From positions 1 to 38,117 of the forward strand of contig NZ_JAFFQA010000047.1 of assembly GCF_016919065.1 (NCBI RefSeq): a DNA stretch of 38,117 nucleotides, given 5' to 3'. The stretch's first letter is position 1. The number at the start of each line of letters is the position of its first letter. Shown in pieces: positions 9,085 to 17,449 of this stretch. The position numbers and the translations under genes were made by a program. Source of the DNA: Desulfobulbus rhabdoformis. Its GTDB lineage: Bacteria; Desulfobacterota; Desulfobulbia; Desulfobulbales; Desulfobulbaceae. Below the pieces are notes generated by a model. That model ran no database searches and was not told where the DNA came from. It saw nothing but the letters and a program-made list of their open reading frames with translations.

Positions 9085-9906
9085 TCAGACCATGCGTATA
9101 TGCGCCAATGACGCCATGCCAAGCAGATCAGCAATATTCAAACCCAGCCATTCAGAAAACGATACACCTTTCTTCATCCCCTGATAAAAGGGATGCGCGC
9201 TGATTACTTTTATTCTGGGATCCCACTGTTCCATAGTTTTGGGTTGTTTAACGCCCCAGGGATTTGCGGGCATTTTGGCGTCCATGCCGCCTGACTTGAG
9301 TATTTTTTTTCTGGCGATTTTGAGCCCAAGCGGGGAGAGGGTGTCAAAATAAAAGTCGCAACTGCCGAAGTGGTCGGCCATGGCAATGAAAAAATCTCTT
9401 ATTTGCGCCTCTTCAAAGTAGCAGAACACCCCGCCAGCGATGCAGAACAGACCGTCATGCACTTCTATCTGTTCATACCAGTCTCTCTCCAAAAATGACC
9501 GGGCTATCATCTTGCGGCGCGGGTTCTCCTCGAAAAAAATTTTTCGTAATTCAATCACATCAGGTAGGTCCAATTCATAAAACAGGATCTCTCCGTTATC
9601 CACCCGCTCAAAGACCGTATCCAGGCCGCAGCCGATATTGATGATAGTGGCGCGTGGATGCTCTTTAATGAACTGCGAGACCACCTGGTCTATTCGCAGG
9701 CTCCGTACAACCCAGCCAAGCTGGCTCACCGGATTGAGATTTTTGGTGATCACTGAAAAATCATAGTCCAGCCGGTCCATGATCTCCACGGCCTTGTTGT
9801 CGATCATGCGCGGTTTTTCTTTCCCCGTTTCCATCGCTCTGCCCCATAAAGGCAGCAGCAGGGTCTCCTGAACATTGCCGGTACTGATAGTTATTTTTTC
9901 ACTCAT
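9085..9906 (-). CDS. LCMT/PCMT-type class I SAM methyltransferase
   Basis: A 273-residue protein of the leucine-carboxyl-methyltransferase-like family, a group of O-methyltransferases acting on proteins or small molecules. It starts ETLLLPLWGRAMETGKEKP and has the SAM-binding NIGCGLDT at 90-97, then ELDLPDVIELRKIFF and a GGVFCYFEE segment. The related copy at 16591-17403 shares the same order (NLGAGLDTR, YDLDLPEVIELRRQFF, SEGMLMYFDE). In this copy the usual Arg after GLDT is Val and SEGxLMY is altered, so its substrate pocket may differ. I chose ATG 9906; the frame extends upstream to 10176, but that part lies over the divergent promoter and does not look like family sequence. It diverges from the LolA-like gene and shares regulatory site A with it. 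Confidence 0.82.
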   Translation of the reverse strand: MSEKITISTGNVQETLLLPLWGRAMETGKEKPRMIDNKAVEIMDRLDYDFSVITKNLNPVSQLGWVVRSLRIDQVVSQFIKEHPRATIINIGCGLDTVFERVDNGEILFYELDLPDVIELRKIFFEENPRRKMIARSFLERDWYEQIEVHDGLFCIAGGVFCYFEEAQIRDFFIAMADHFGSCDFYFDTLSPLGLKIARKKILKSGGMDAKMPANPWGVKQPKTMEQWDPRIKVISAHPFYQGMKKGVSFSEWLGLNIADLLGMASLAHIRMV

Positions 9907-9988
9907 GTGCTTTTCTTTTTTGTCCTCTTCATTGTTTTTCTGCTTCCGAGCATACAAAGGAGAAAATACCATCAAAACTTTTATTTTG

Positions 9989-10030
9989 CTGTTGACTGCC
10001 GAATAAAATCTGTTGATTGCGGAATAATCT
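9989..10030 (+). promoter_or_regulatory. Tandem 21-bp direct repeat, candidate AraC-type operator (site A)
   Basis: Two adjacent 21-bp units (9989-10009 and 10010-10030) match at 17 of 21 positions. Both begin CTGTTGA and contain GAATAA. They lie between the divergent LCMT-type and LolA-like genes. A TATATT at 10050-10055 places the second unit at the -35 position of a rightward promoter, where AraC activators normally bind. The same motif occurs at 2848-2889 and 18524-18557. Confidence 0.65.
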
Positions 10031-10167
10031 GCTGTTTCCTGCCCGAGGCTATATTTCTTTTCCTTAAACAATAATAAAAGTTCTGCCATCGATAGACGGA
10101 ACAGTCTGGCTGGTGTTACTTTTCTCGTTAAGAAAAGAACACTATTTATCTTCATAACAGGAAAATT

Positions 10168-10974
10168 ATGCAGCAAATCATACAGAAACTTCCCTCGGTA
10201 CAGGCTTTTTTATTTCTTTTACTGATGAGCTTTATCCCTCCGCCTGGGCATGCAGATACAACTCCCACCGGGCTTGCTATCATGACACGGGTGGATGACA
10301 GGCCCGACGGGGAGGATAGAAAATCGCTGATGACCATGACTTTGATCAATAAAAATGGGCGGAAACGGATCAGGGAAGTCAGGAATTTCTCGAAGGATTT
10401 TGGCAAAGATAAAAAGTCTGTCATGGTTTTTCTTAAACCGGCTGATGTGAAGGAGACAGCGTTTCTTTCCTGGGAATATGACGATCCCTCCCGCGAAGAT
10501 GACAAATGGCTGTATATGCCAGCCCTGAAGAAAGTGCGCCGCATTAGCGGATCTTCCAAAAACGAATATTTCATGGGAAGCGATTTTACCTACGACGACA
10601 TGGGGGATCGGAATGTCGAGGAAGATACCCATACCCTGCTTGCAGAAGAGAGCGTGGATGGCCATGACTGTTGGAAGGTCGAGTCAATTCCTGTTGATCC
10701 TGAGGACATGTATACCCGTAAGATCCTGTGGATAAATAAAGATGCCGATATGATCGTCAAGGCGGAATACTACGACAAGGACGGCCTGCTGAAAATATAT
10801 AGGGCGCTTGATTTCATCCAGCAGGACGGTTTCTGGACCCTGCTGAAATCTGAGATGGACGATGTGGTTCGCCAACATAAAACTGTGATGGAGATGGCGA
10901 AAACTGAATATGACACAGGTGTCAAAGATAGCCTGTTCCGGGTTTCGACCATCCAGCGGGGCAATATCCGTTGA
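10168..10974 (+). CDS. Periplasmic LolA-like (outer-membrane lipoprotein-sorting) protein
   Basis: A 268-residue protein with a signal peptide (about 1-29, ending GHADT). Its family pattern is RVDDRPDGED, then MTMTLINKNGRKRIREVR, FLKPADVKETAFLSWEYDD, WLYMPALKKVRRI, FMGSDFTYDDMGDR and VRQHKTVMEM. This is the LolA-like 'outer membrane lipoprotein-sorting protein' family, a half-barrel fold that carries lipids or lipidated cargo through the periplasm. Its stop overlaps the TTG start of the barrel gene (TTGA at 10971-10974), and an MMPL pump follows. This trio of inner-membrane RND pump, periplasmic lipid-binding carrier and outer-membrane barrel is a recurring arrangement whose cargo is generally hydrophobic. 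Regulation probably involves the direct repeats at 9989-10030. Confidence 0.85.
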   Translation: MQQIIQKLPSVQAFLFLLLMSFIPPPGHADTTPTGLAIMTRVDDRPDGEDRKSLMTMTLINKNGRKRIREVRNFSKDFGKDKKSVMVFLKPADVKETAFLSWEYDDPSREDDKWLYMPALKKVRRISGSSKNEYFMGSDFTYDDMGDRNVEEDTHTLLAEESVDGHDCWKVESIPVDPEDMYTRKILWINKDADMIVKAEYYDKDGLLKIYRALDFIQQDGFWTLLKSEMDDVVRQHKTVMEMAKTEYDTGVKDSLFRVSTIQRGNIR

Positions 10975-12242
10975 GGCATTTTGTATTTGCCCTGCTCATC
11001 GTGTTGCCTTCCGTTGACGCGGTGATGCCTGGTCATCAGGCCAGGGCAGAAGAAAGCGACCAGCTTTGGCTGGCACCTTTTTCCCTGACAGGTTGGGCAG
11101 AAACCATTCAGTCGCTACGTACCCATTCGCCAAATGATGTGCTGACCTCGCGGGCACGGCTTCGTCTGGAAATGACTGCCGATTTCAACATGCTTTACGC
11201 TTTTGTTTCCGGCGATGCTGAAAAAAACTGGCAGATTGAAGATGAATCAGGCCTTGATCTGCAGGAGGCCTGGCTGGAACACGCCGCTGATCGCTGGGAC
11301 CTGCGCATCGGCAGGCAGATCATTATCTGGGGAAAGGCCGATGGCGTGCAAATCACCGATATTATCTCGCCGCCTGATTATAGCGAATCCATAACCCGTG
11401 ACCTTGATGAAATCCGTATGCCGGTGAATGCCGTCAAGTTCAGATTGCTGGGCGATGCAATCACCACTGAGTTTATCTGGATTCCTGTGTTTGAAGCTGC
11501 AGTCCAGCCAACTGGCGATAACCCATGGGCGGTAAGTAGTGAAAGAGCAGAAAACGAGCAGGTCGCTATGGCTGAGACCATTGAGCCGAGCACTTCGCTT
11601 GAAAACAGTGAGGTCGCGGTAAAAGTCGCGGCCTGGCTGTCGGGGCTCGATCTGGCTGCATCCCTGTTCTATACCTGGGACGACAACCCGACCTATCATC
11701 GCAGCACCTACTCTACAGATGATGTGCTCCATATCGATTATAGCCCCAAACATCATCGACTCATCGTAATCGGGCTGGAGTGTTCACGCCCCTGGTCTGA
11801 TTTCGTTTTCCGGGCAGAGGCCGCCTATTATGTGGGGAAATATCACGAGACAGACAGTCCAACCATTGATCCATTGAAAAAAGATCTTTTCAAATGGCTG
11901 GGCGGAGTCGACTGGACACCGGGAAACAATTGGAGCGTTACAGCCCAGCTCACCGGCGATGTTATTGTGAATTACGATGCAGCGCTTGCGGATGAGGAAA
12001 TGGAGAGCATGGTCACGCTGAACATCTCCAAGGAGCTGTTTAATCAGACACTGACCGTATCGGGCATGCTCTATTTCGATCTCAATGAAGGGGAAAGCTA
12101 TTTTCGTCCCAAGGCGGATTACGCCATGACAGACGCACTGCACCTGCTCTTTGGTGCAGATATTTTCTGTGGTGACGAGGGGAATTTTGGCAAATACGAG
12201 AACAATTCCCAGGTGTGGATCAAGATAAAATACAGTTTTTAG
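10971..12242 (+). CDS. DUF1302-like outer-membrane beta-barrel protein
   Basis: A 423-residue secreted barrel protein. A signal peptide (about 1-26, ending ARAEE) is followed by alternating amphipathic strands and a C-terminal KYSF with terminal Phe. Segments such as DLQEAWLEHAADRWDLRIGRQIIIWGKADGVQITDIISPPDY fit the DUF1302-like/porin-like proteins that accompany LolA-like and MMPL proteins. The start is TTG 10971, overlapping the upstream stop, so translation is coupled. It is likely the outer-membrane end of the MMPL-LolA pathway. The exact family is inferred from pattern and context. Confidence 0.72.
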   Translation: MRHFVFALLIVLPSVDAVMPGHQARAEESDQLWLAPFSLTGWAETIQSLRTHSPNDVLTSRARLRLEMTADFNMLYAFVSGDAEKNWQIEDESGLDLQEAWLEHAADRWDLRIGRQIIIWGKADGVQITDIISPPDYSESITRDLDEIRMPVNAVKFRLLGDAITTEFIWIPVFEAAVQPTGDNPWAVSSERAENEQVAMAETIEPSTSLENSEVAVKVAAWLSGLDLAASLFYTWDDNPTYHRSTYSTDDVLHIDYSPKHHRLIVIGLECSRPWSDFVFRAEAAYYVGKYHETDSPTIDPLKKDLFKWLGGVDWTPGNNWSVTAQLTGDVIVNYDAALADEEMESMVTLNISKELFNQTLTVSGMLYFDLNEGESYFRPKADYAMTDALHLLFGADIFCGDEGNFGKYENNSQVWIKIKYSF

Positions 12243-12337
12243 CTTCTCACCTGAATCCGTGACGGCGGATGGTCTCTGAACAACGTATCCTATTAATGGG
12301 ACAAAGATTTTTAAATGAATTCATTTGTTGTTCAGCT

Positions 12338-12412
12338 TTACCCGTCGCCCCTTGGGGCCTCCATCAGCACGCCACCTTCATTGTCTGCAACATACCGATA
12401 AAGTGTACTTTA
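12338..12412 (-). pseudogene. Possible C-terminal tail of a serine recombinase
   Basis: The minus strand reads STLYRYVADNEGGVLMEAPRGDG and a stop. STLYRYV resembles the final helix-turn-helix of resolvase/invertase-type recombinases. The frame is broken exactly where the MITE begins (12413) and does not resume beyond it. Only 24 codons remain, so the assignment is tentative. Confidence 0.3.
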
Positions 12413-12588
12413 GGGAATCTTGAATAATTGCTTTTTCTTCCAATCCCCCGGAGTCTGGCGCTTACCTCGTCACGCTTAAAATTTTATCCTCGGAGGTAAG
12501 CGAAGACTCCGATATCACATATATGCCTGCGGTAAAATTTTGCGCAATCCTTGGCCTTGATTGAAAAATCTAATTATTCAAGACACCC
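12413..12588 (+). mobile_element. MITE-like inverted-repeat element, copy 1 (176 bp)
   Basis: It begins GGGAATCTTGAATAATT and ends AATTATTCAAGACACCC, near-perfect terminal inverted repeats. It is flanked on both sides by TTTA (12409-12412 and 12589-12592), a possible 4-bp target duplication. Inside lies a second inverted repeat (GAGTCT..CGCTTACC and GGTAAGCG..AGACTC) and a third (AAAATTTTATCC/GGTAAAATTTT). It codes for nothing. It lies between the barrel gene and the MMPL gene, where it could affect transcript read-through. Confidence 0.8.
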
Positions 12589-12678
12589 TTTAATCGGTAC
12601 GTCACAAACAACGAAACTGGACGCACCGATGAATGCTCACGGATTCAGGCCTAAGTTACAAAAATATAGGAAGATAAT

Positions 12679-15039
12679 ATGCTAAATATAGAACGAATTA
12701 ATACCTGTTTCAAAGGCATCGGTGAATCAATTCTGCGTTTCAGGTGGGTAAACCTTATTCTCTATGCCATCATTTTTATCACCGCAGTCGTTGGGCTGGG
12801 GCGTCTTGAAACCGAACTGGATATGGATAAATGGTTTTTGGAAGACGATGCAATGCTGGCGGTAAAAGACCGTTTTGAGGAGATCTTTGGTAACGATGAT
12901 TTCTGCGCGGTCCTGGTGGAGGTGGACAATGTGTTTCGCCCGGAAGTCCTGACCAAGATCCGTGAGCTGGGGCAGGAATTACAGCAAAAGGTCCCCTATG
13001 CCGACGATCTGGTTTCCCTGACCGATTTTGAATTCACCTATGGAACAGAGGAAGGCATGGAGATTATCGACCTGGTACCTGATCCTGTTCCTACAGACAG
13101 GGCTGCTCTTGAGCGCATTAAATCCATGGCGCTCTCCAAGTCTTCCATGAAAAACCGTATTGTCTCTACCGATGGCAAAGAGACCTGGATCATGCTGCGC
13201 ATGAAACCCATTCCCACAGAATGGAATAAGGAGACAGAAGAAAATCCCATAATGGCGGTCGGGCGTATTTTTAATGAGATCACAGCACAGCCCAAATATG
13301 CCATGCTGCATCCCAAGAATGCAGGTCTTCCCATTACCAATACAGATAAGATGGCCTTTTTCGGCAAGGAAACCCCGCGCCTGCTCGGTTTTTCCCTGCT
13401 TCTAACCATTGTGGTACTGGCTATTGCCCTGCGCAGTGTCCGGGGGGTGGTGTTCCCACTGGTTACGGCCATAAGTTCCCTGGTAATCGTTTTGGGCGTT
13501 CAAGGTTTTATGGGGATCAGCACTGATCCAAGCATGATTTTTCTTCCTGTCTTCCTCAGTCTGGCGGTTTCCATAGGATATTCGATCCATGTTTTTAATT
13601 ATTTCAAACGCACCTTCTGGCAGACCGGCAAACGAAGAAAAGCTATTGTCCATGCCATTGAAGAGACGGGATGGCCCCTGTTTTTCAGTGCTCTCACCAC
13701 AATGGCAGCACTGCTCTCCTTTATCTTCATTCCCCTGCGCCCCATTCGCTGGGTAGGAGGCACCGGTGCCTGCATGGTGGCGGTGACCTATGTACTGGTT
13801 ATCGTTTTGCTGCCTTCGTTGTTGAGCTTTGGCAAGGATCGTGAGCCGCACCCGGTGTTTGTGGAAAAGGGAGGTAGATGGCTGGAACGCTTGATGGGCT
13901 ATCTGGGAGGGCGGGTATTGCGTCGTCCCAGGACAAGTATCTCGGTTATGCTGGTCCTTGTGGCAATCTGTCTGGCAGGGATAACCCGTTTCGATGTTTC
14001 TTTTGATGTAAGGCGGACCTTTGGCCTTAAGGTGCCTTATGTCAACCGCCTCAACCATATCGGAGAATCCCAGGTGGGGTCCCTTTATTCCTATGACGTT
14101 GCCTTTGAATTCGACGAGCCGGGGGGAGCAAAAGATCCGGAAAATTTAAAAAAATTCGATCAATTAATCCAAGAAGTAAAAGAGCTGCGCCTGACCAAAA
14201 AGGTCAGCTCTCTGGTTGATATCGTCAAGGATATGAACCAGGTCCTCAATGCCGGTGATCCTGCTTATTACCGCATCCCGGAGAGCCGGGAAATGATCGC
14301 CCAGTTGCTCCTGCTCTATGAAAATGCCGGTGGTGTGGAAACGGAAAAATGGGTGGATTACGACTATCAGCGCCTGCGCCTGATGGTGGAAATGGGTGAT
14401 TATAATTCCGGTGAGGCGAATCGGGAGCTTCGCCTCATACAGCAGCGTGGCAAAGAGCTGTTTCCTGATGCCCATGTGCTCCTGATTGGTTCTATTTCAC
14501 AGTTTACGGTCATGCAGGATTATGTAACCAAAGGGCAGGTGAAGTCATTTTTTCTGGCGCTAGGTATTATTGCCCTGCTCATGGCCCTGGTCTTTGGCAG
14601 CCTGAAAACCGGCCTGATCGGTATGATTCCAAATATAGCCCCGGCCATTTCCGTAGGAGGTATCATGGGCTTTGCGGGCATTCCCCTGGACATGATGACC
14701 GTGACCATTATTCCCATGCTTCTTGGCCTGGCCGTGGATGATACCATCCATTTTATCAATCACAGCCAGCTGGAGTTTTCGCGTACAGGCAGCTACGCCG
14801 AAAGTACACGCCGGGTCTTTGTTTCTGTGGGCTCAGCCCTCTTTCTCACCTCCACGGTATTGATCCTCTGTTTCTCTGCCTATCTGATTTCAGCGGCAAA
14901 GGTATTTGTCAATATGGGCTATCTGGTTTCCATTGGTATCCTGGCAGCCCTCTTGACCGACTACTTTATCACACCGGTTCTGTTGCACTGGCTGCAACCC
15001 TTTGGTCAGGACACCCTCATGATTGATAAGAGGGAGTAG
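12679..15039 (+). CDS. MMPL/RND-family transporter
   Basis: A 786-residue inner-membrane pump. A transmembrane segment at about 22-42 is followed by a periplasmic domain. Two sterol-sensing-domain-like bundles lie at about 235-390 and 620-780, the duplicated RND/MMPL layout. ETELDMDKWFLEDD after the first helix and NIAPAISVGGIMGFAGIPLDMMT...LGLAVDDTIHFINH in the second bundle are typical. It has no partner adaptor of the AcrA type. It sits with a LolA-like protein and an outer-membrane barrel, as in systems moving lipids or lipophilic metabolites from the inner membrane outward. In mycobacteria MmpL4/5 export siderophores that IrtAB re-imports, and IrtAB-like genes lie 6 kb upstream here. The parallel is an inference. 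ATG 12679 follows AGGAAGA. Confidence 0.9.
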   Translation: MLNIERINTCFKGIGESILRFRWVNLILYAIIFITAVVGLGRLETELDMDKWFLEDDAMLAVKDRFEEIFGNDDFCAVLVEVDNVFRPEVLTKIRELGQELQQKVPYADDLVSLTDFEFTYGTEEGMEIIDLVPDPVPTDRAALERIKSMALSKSSMKNRIVSTDGKETWIMLRMKPIPTEWNKETEENPIMAVGRIFNEITAQPKYAMLHPKNAGLPITNTDKMAFFGKETPRLLGFSLLLTIVVLAIALRSVRGVVFPLVTAISSLVIVLGVQGFMGISTDPSMIFLPVFLSLAVSIGYSIHVFNYFKRTFWQTGKRRKAIVHAIEETGWPLFFSALTTMAALLSFIFIPLRPIRWVGGTGACMVAVTYVLVIVLLPSLLSFGKDREPHPVFVEKGGRWLERLMGYLGGRVLRRPRTSISVMLVLVAICLAGITRFDVSFDVRRTFGLKVPYVNRLNHIGESQVGSLYSYDVAFEFDEPGGAKDPENLKKFDQLIQEVKELRLTKKVSSLVDIVKDMNQVLNAGDPAYYRIPESREMIAQLLLLYENAGGVETEKWVDYDYQRLRLMVEMGDYNSGEANRELRLIQQRGKELFPDAHVLLIGSISQFTVMQDYVTKGQVKSFFLALGIIALLMALVFGSLKTGLIGMIPNIAPAISVGGIMGFAGIPLDMMTVTIIPMLLGLAVDDTIHFINHSQLEFSRTGSYAESTRRVFVSVGSALFLTSTVLILCFSAYLISAAKVFVNMGYLVSIGILAALLTDYFITPVLLHWLQPFGQDTLMIDKRE

Positions 15040-15242
15040 TTTGCAGGAATATATCGAAGCTTATGCAGATTGTCTGGAAATTTACCAAGGTGGAGACCTT
15101 TGCCATTGCAGTGAATGACTAGCTAGTGTTTCCAGACGCGAGGAACATGCCATTGAAAGCATTGGGGAAACCGTGCGTGAATGAAACGGAAATCGCCAGT
15201 TATTTCGATTTTACCAAAAAAACAGAGCAGACAGGAGTCAAA

Positions 15243-16265
15243 ATGAATGTCCCAACATTACAAGCACCATACAGTACAATCAACAATCTCTTGTATCTCA
15301 GCTATCTGCCAAAAGTGATCAATGCGGCAGTGGAGGCGCAATTCTTTGAGATACTCTCAGGAAAACCCCGCTCATTTGATGATATTTCCCAAAAAGCAGG
15401 GACTAAAAAGCCTGTGACGAAAGCGATTCTCGGTGTATTGGAAAAAATCGGACTGATCTCCACCACTGATGATACCTGCAGCCTGACTCCTCTTGCCAGC
15501 GATTATCTGGTTGCTGGGTCCGAGGCCAACCAGCTTGCAGCCATTGGAAAATTTTCCGGAAGCAGTGGCCCTTTTGATAACCTGGCTGGAGCACTCAAGG
15601 GTGAGGCTTCGCGATTTGATGAAAAAATGTGGAGCAGCAAAGAGGCCTGCATGAATATGGAACAGGGCATGAAAGCCGGTGGATTACAGAATGTTCTCGC
15701 CTTTATCAAAGCGCTCCCTGAATTTTTCCGGTGCACGAAAATGTGCGATTTTGCAGGCAATATCGGCTATTATTCCTACGTCTTTTTGCAGGAAAACCCG
15801 AATCTTGAATCCCATGTATATGATTTGCCTGCAGTGTGCGAAAACGCCAGGGAATTGAAACAAAACGAGCCTGATTTTGACCGGGTCACCTATCATGGCA
15901 TAGATATCAAAAAAGGAGATTCCTTTGGCGATGGCTACGACTTTTTCTACACCTCCCATTTTCTTTATGAATACGGGGCAAACGGTAGTCTGGTCGATTT
16001 TTTAAAAAGAGTGAATGCCGCCATGAAGCCGGGCGGCCTGCTGGTGTCCAATCATGTCTGCGACAAGGCCTGTGACCGGGAAAGCGAAATCATCCTTGCG
16101 CTGATTGAGCTGCAAACCAGAGTCATGGGATATCCAACCCACGCGCTCCCGGAGCAGACATTAAAACAGGCACTGACTGAGGCTGGTTTTGACAACTTTA
16201 CCACACAGCTACCCGACGAGAATAATGCCTTTCCTACCTTGCTGCTGGCTGCGCGGAAAAGCTAA
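15243..16265 (+). CDS. ASMT-like O-methyltransferase (winged-helix plus Rossmann)
   Basis: A 340-residue protein with the layout of small-molecule O-methyltransferases. A winged-helix dimerisation domain lies at about 15-85 (AVEAQFFEIL..., AILGVLEKIGLI) and a Rossmann domain at about 160-335 ending MKPGGLLVSNHV...FPTLLLAARKS. The SAM motif is unusual, MCDFAGNIGYYSY in place of DxGGGxG, so SAM binding may be altered or the protein may have another role. ATG 15243 is chosen for the preceding AGGAGT; an ATG at 15147 has no such site. It follows the MMPL gene by 203 bp and may share its transcript. A paralogue with a normal motif is at 34680-35696. Confidence 0.82.
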   Translation: MNVPTLQAPYSTINNLLYLSYLPKVINAAVEAQFFEILSGKPRSFDDISQKAGTKKPVTKAILGVLEKIGLISTTDDTCSLTPLASDYLVAGSEANQLAAIGKFSGSSGPFDNLAGALKGEASRFDEKMWSSKEACMNMEQGMKAGGLQNVLAFIKALPEFFRCTKMCDFAGNIGYYSYVFLQENPNLESHVYDLPAVCENARELKQNEPDFDRVTYHGIDIKKGDSFGDGYDFFYTSHFLYEYGANGSLVDFLKRVNAAMKPGGLLVSNHVCDKACDRESEIILALIELQTRVMGYPTHALPEQTLKQALTEAGFDNFTTQLPDENNAFPTLLLAARKS

Positions 16266-16289
16266 CCCCAAGCTATCTCTATCACACAA

Positions 16290-16379
16290 GGGCATCTTGA
16301 ATAATTGCTTTTTCTGCCAATCCCGCGGAGTCTACGCTTACCTGGCCTTGATTGAAAAATCTAATTATTCAAGACACCC
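16290..16379 (+). mobile_element. MITE-like inverted-repeat element, copy 2 (90 bp)
   Basis: It has the same termini (GGGCATCTTGAATAATT ... AATTATTCAAGACACCC), but the centre is reduced to one GGAGTCTACGCTTACCTGG segment. The longest copy (27440-27632) carries two near-identical direct copies of this segment, so recombination between them would produce exactly this short form. Flanks are ACAA and GCAA, not a perfect duplication. The rest of the 16266-16590 gap shows nothing else recognisable. Confidence 0.75.
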
Positions 16380-16590
16380 GCAAGTTTCACATCATCTGGG
16401 CGGTCTGGCGAACGCACCCGAAAAAGGAGGCGAACCTCGCTTTTAAAAACCGATTCCTTTTTTCACCCCGGGGCAATTTTTGTTCATCGTGCGACAGCAT
16501 TTCTTTATTGGCTTTGGGATACTATGCCTTCAAATTCCTTCAATGATCTGTTTTTGCTGAACCCAATAATCAGCGCACAAAAGGGAAAAA

Positions 16591-17403
16591 ATGAATCAAC
16601 AATTAACCGGAGTTCCGGAAACATTACTTATCCCGCTATGGGCAAGGGCGGTTGAAACTGAAAAGGAACAGCCGATCATACGTGATCCTAAAGCCATGGA
16701 AATGGTGGCGCGAATTGACTACGATTTTTCCAAATTTGAGAAGGTTTGGTTGTCACAGCTTGGTGTTGCCATTCGCACCATGTTGCTGGACAAAGAAACC
16801 GGGAATTATCTGCAACTCAATCCGGGGGCCGTGGTGATCAATCTGGGTGCCGGGCTTGATACCAGGGCAGAACGATTCAAGGATCAGGTGCATTGCTGGT
16901 ATGATCTTGATTTACCGGAAGTCATTGAGCTGCGGCGACAATTTTTCAGCGAGGACGAAAGGCACAAACTGATTGCTGCCTCCGCCTTTGATTTCTCCTG
17001 GCTTGATCAGGTTGATTGTGGAGATAAACCCGTTCTCCTCTTGTCCGAAGGCATGCTTATGTACTTTGATGAACGGGAAGTGCGCAAGCTGTTTCTAGAG
17101 CTGGCTGCCCGGCTTCCGGGGAGCGAAATGTTGTTTGAAGCCCTTGCTCCTCTTGGGGTGGGTAGAAGCAAGCATCATGACGCGGTGAGTAAGATGGAAA
17201 GTGCAGCGGAATTTAAATGGGGGCCCAAAGACTGCCGCGAGGTGGAATCATGGACTTCCGGGATACAGTATATCGAAGAATGGAACTATTTTGACTATCA
17301 CAAGGATCGCTGGAAATGGTTTGGTCGGATTGCCCGACTCCCCCTGTTAAAACCAAAATTTTCCAACAGGATCGTGCATGTAAAATTTACCCTGGATTCG
17401 TGA
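16591..17403 (+). CDS. LCMT/PCMT-type class I SAM methyltransferase
   Basis: A 270-residue methyltransferase with a complete family signature: ETLLIPLWARAVETEKEQP near the start, SAM motif NLGAGLDTR at 84-92, WYDLDLPEVIELRRQFF, and SEGMLMYFDEREVR near 150. It is a paralogue of the gene at 9085-9906. Members act as O-methyltransferases on small molecules or carboxyl groups; the substrate is unknown. The start ATG 16591 follows AAAGGGA. It has its own gap upstream (MITE copy 2), so it may have its own promoter. It converges on the AraC gene. Confidence 0.87.
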   Translation: MNQQLTGVPETLLIPLWARAVETEKEQPIIRDPKAMEMVARIDYDFSKFEKVWLSQLGVAIRTMLLDKETGNYLQLNPGAVVINLGAGLDTRAERFKDQVHCWYDLDLPEVIELRRQFFSEDERHKLIAASAFDFSWLDQVDCGDKPVLLLSEGMLMYFDEREVRKLFLELAARLPGSEMLFEALAPLGVGRSKHHDAVSKMESAAEFKWGPKDCREVESWTSGIQYIEEWNYFDYHKDRWKWFGRIARLPLLKPKFSNRIVHVKFTLDS

Positions 17404-17449
17404 GCGGCCATGTCAATAGAGCTGGCCCCATGAGGGGATGCTTAGCATC

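Larger units (their letters stand above)
12250..12649. repeat. 13-bp perfect inverted repeats bounding a relic-filled gap
   Basis: CCTGAATCCGTGA at 12250-12262 recurs inverted at 12637-12649, bracketing the recombinase-tail relic and the MITE copy. A similar sequence (17 of 19 bases) lies at 34493-34511. The 400-bp unit could be a degenerate small insertion. Confidence 0.4.

Noticed and set aside
8814..9134. Leftward 106-codon ORF overlapping the end of the LCMT-type gene
   Set aside because: It covers two strong hairpins and the orphan signal peptide on the other strand, has no recognisable motif, and overlaps a well-supported gene.
16352..16546. 64-codon ORF spanning the right end of MITE copy 2
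   Set aside because: It starts inside the repeat and has no features of a real protein.
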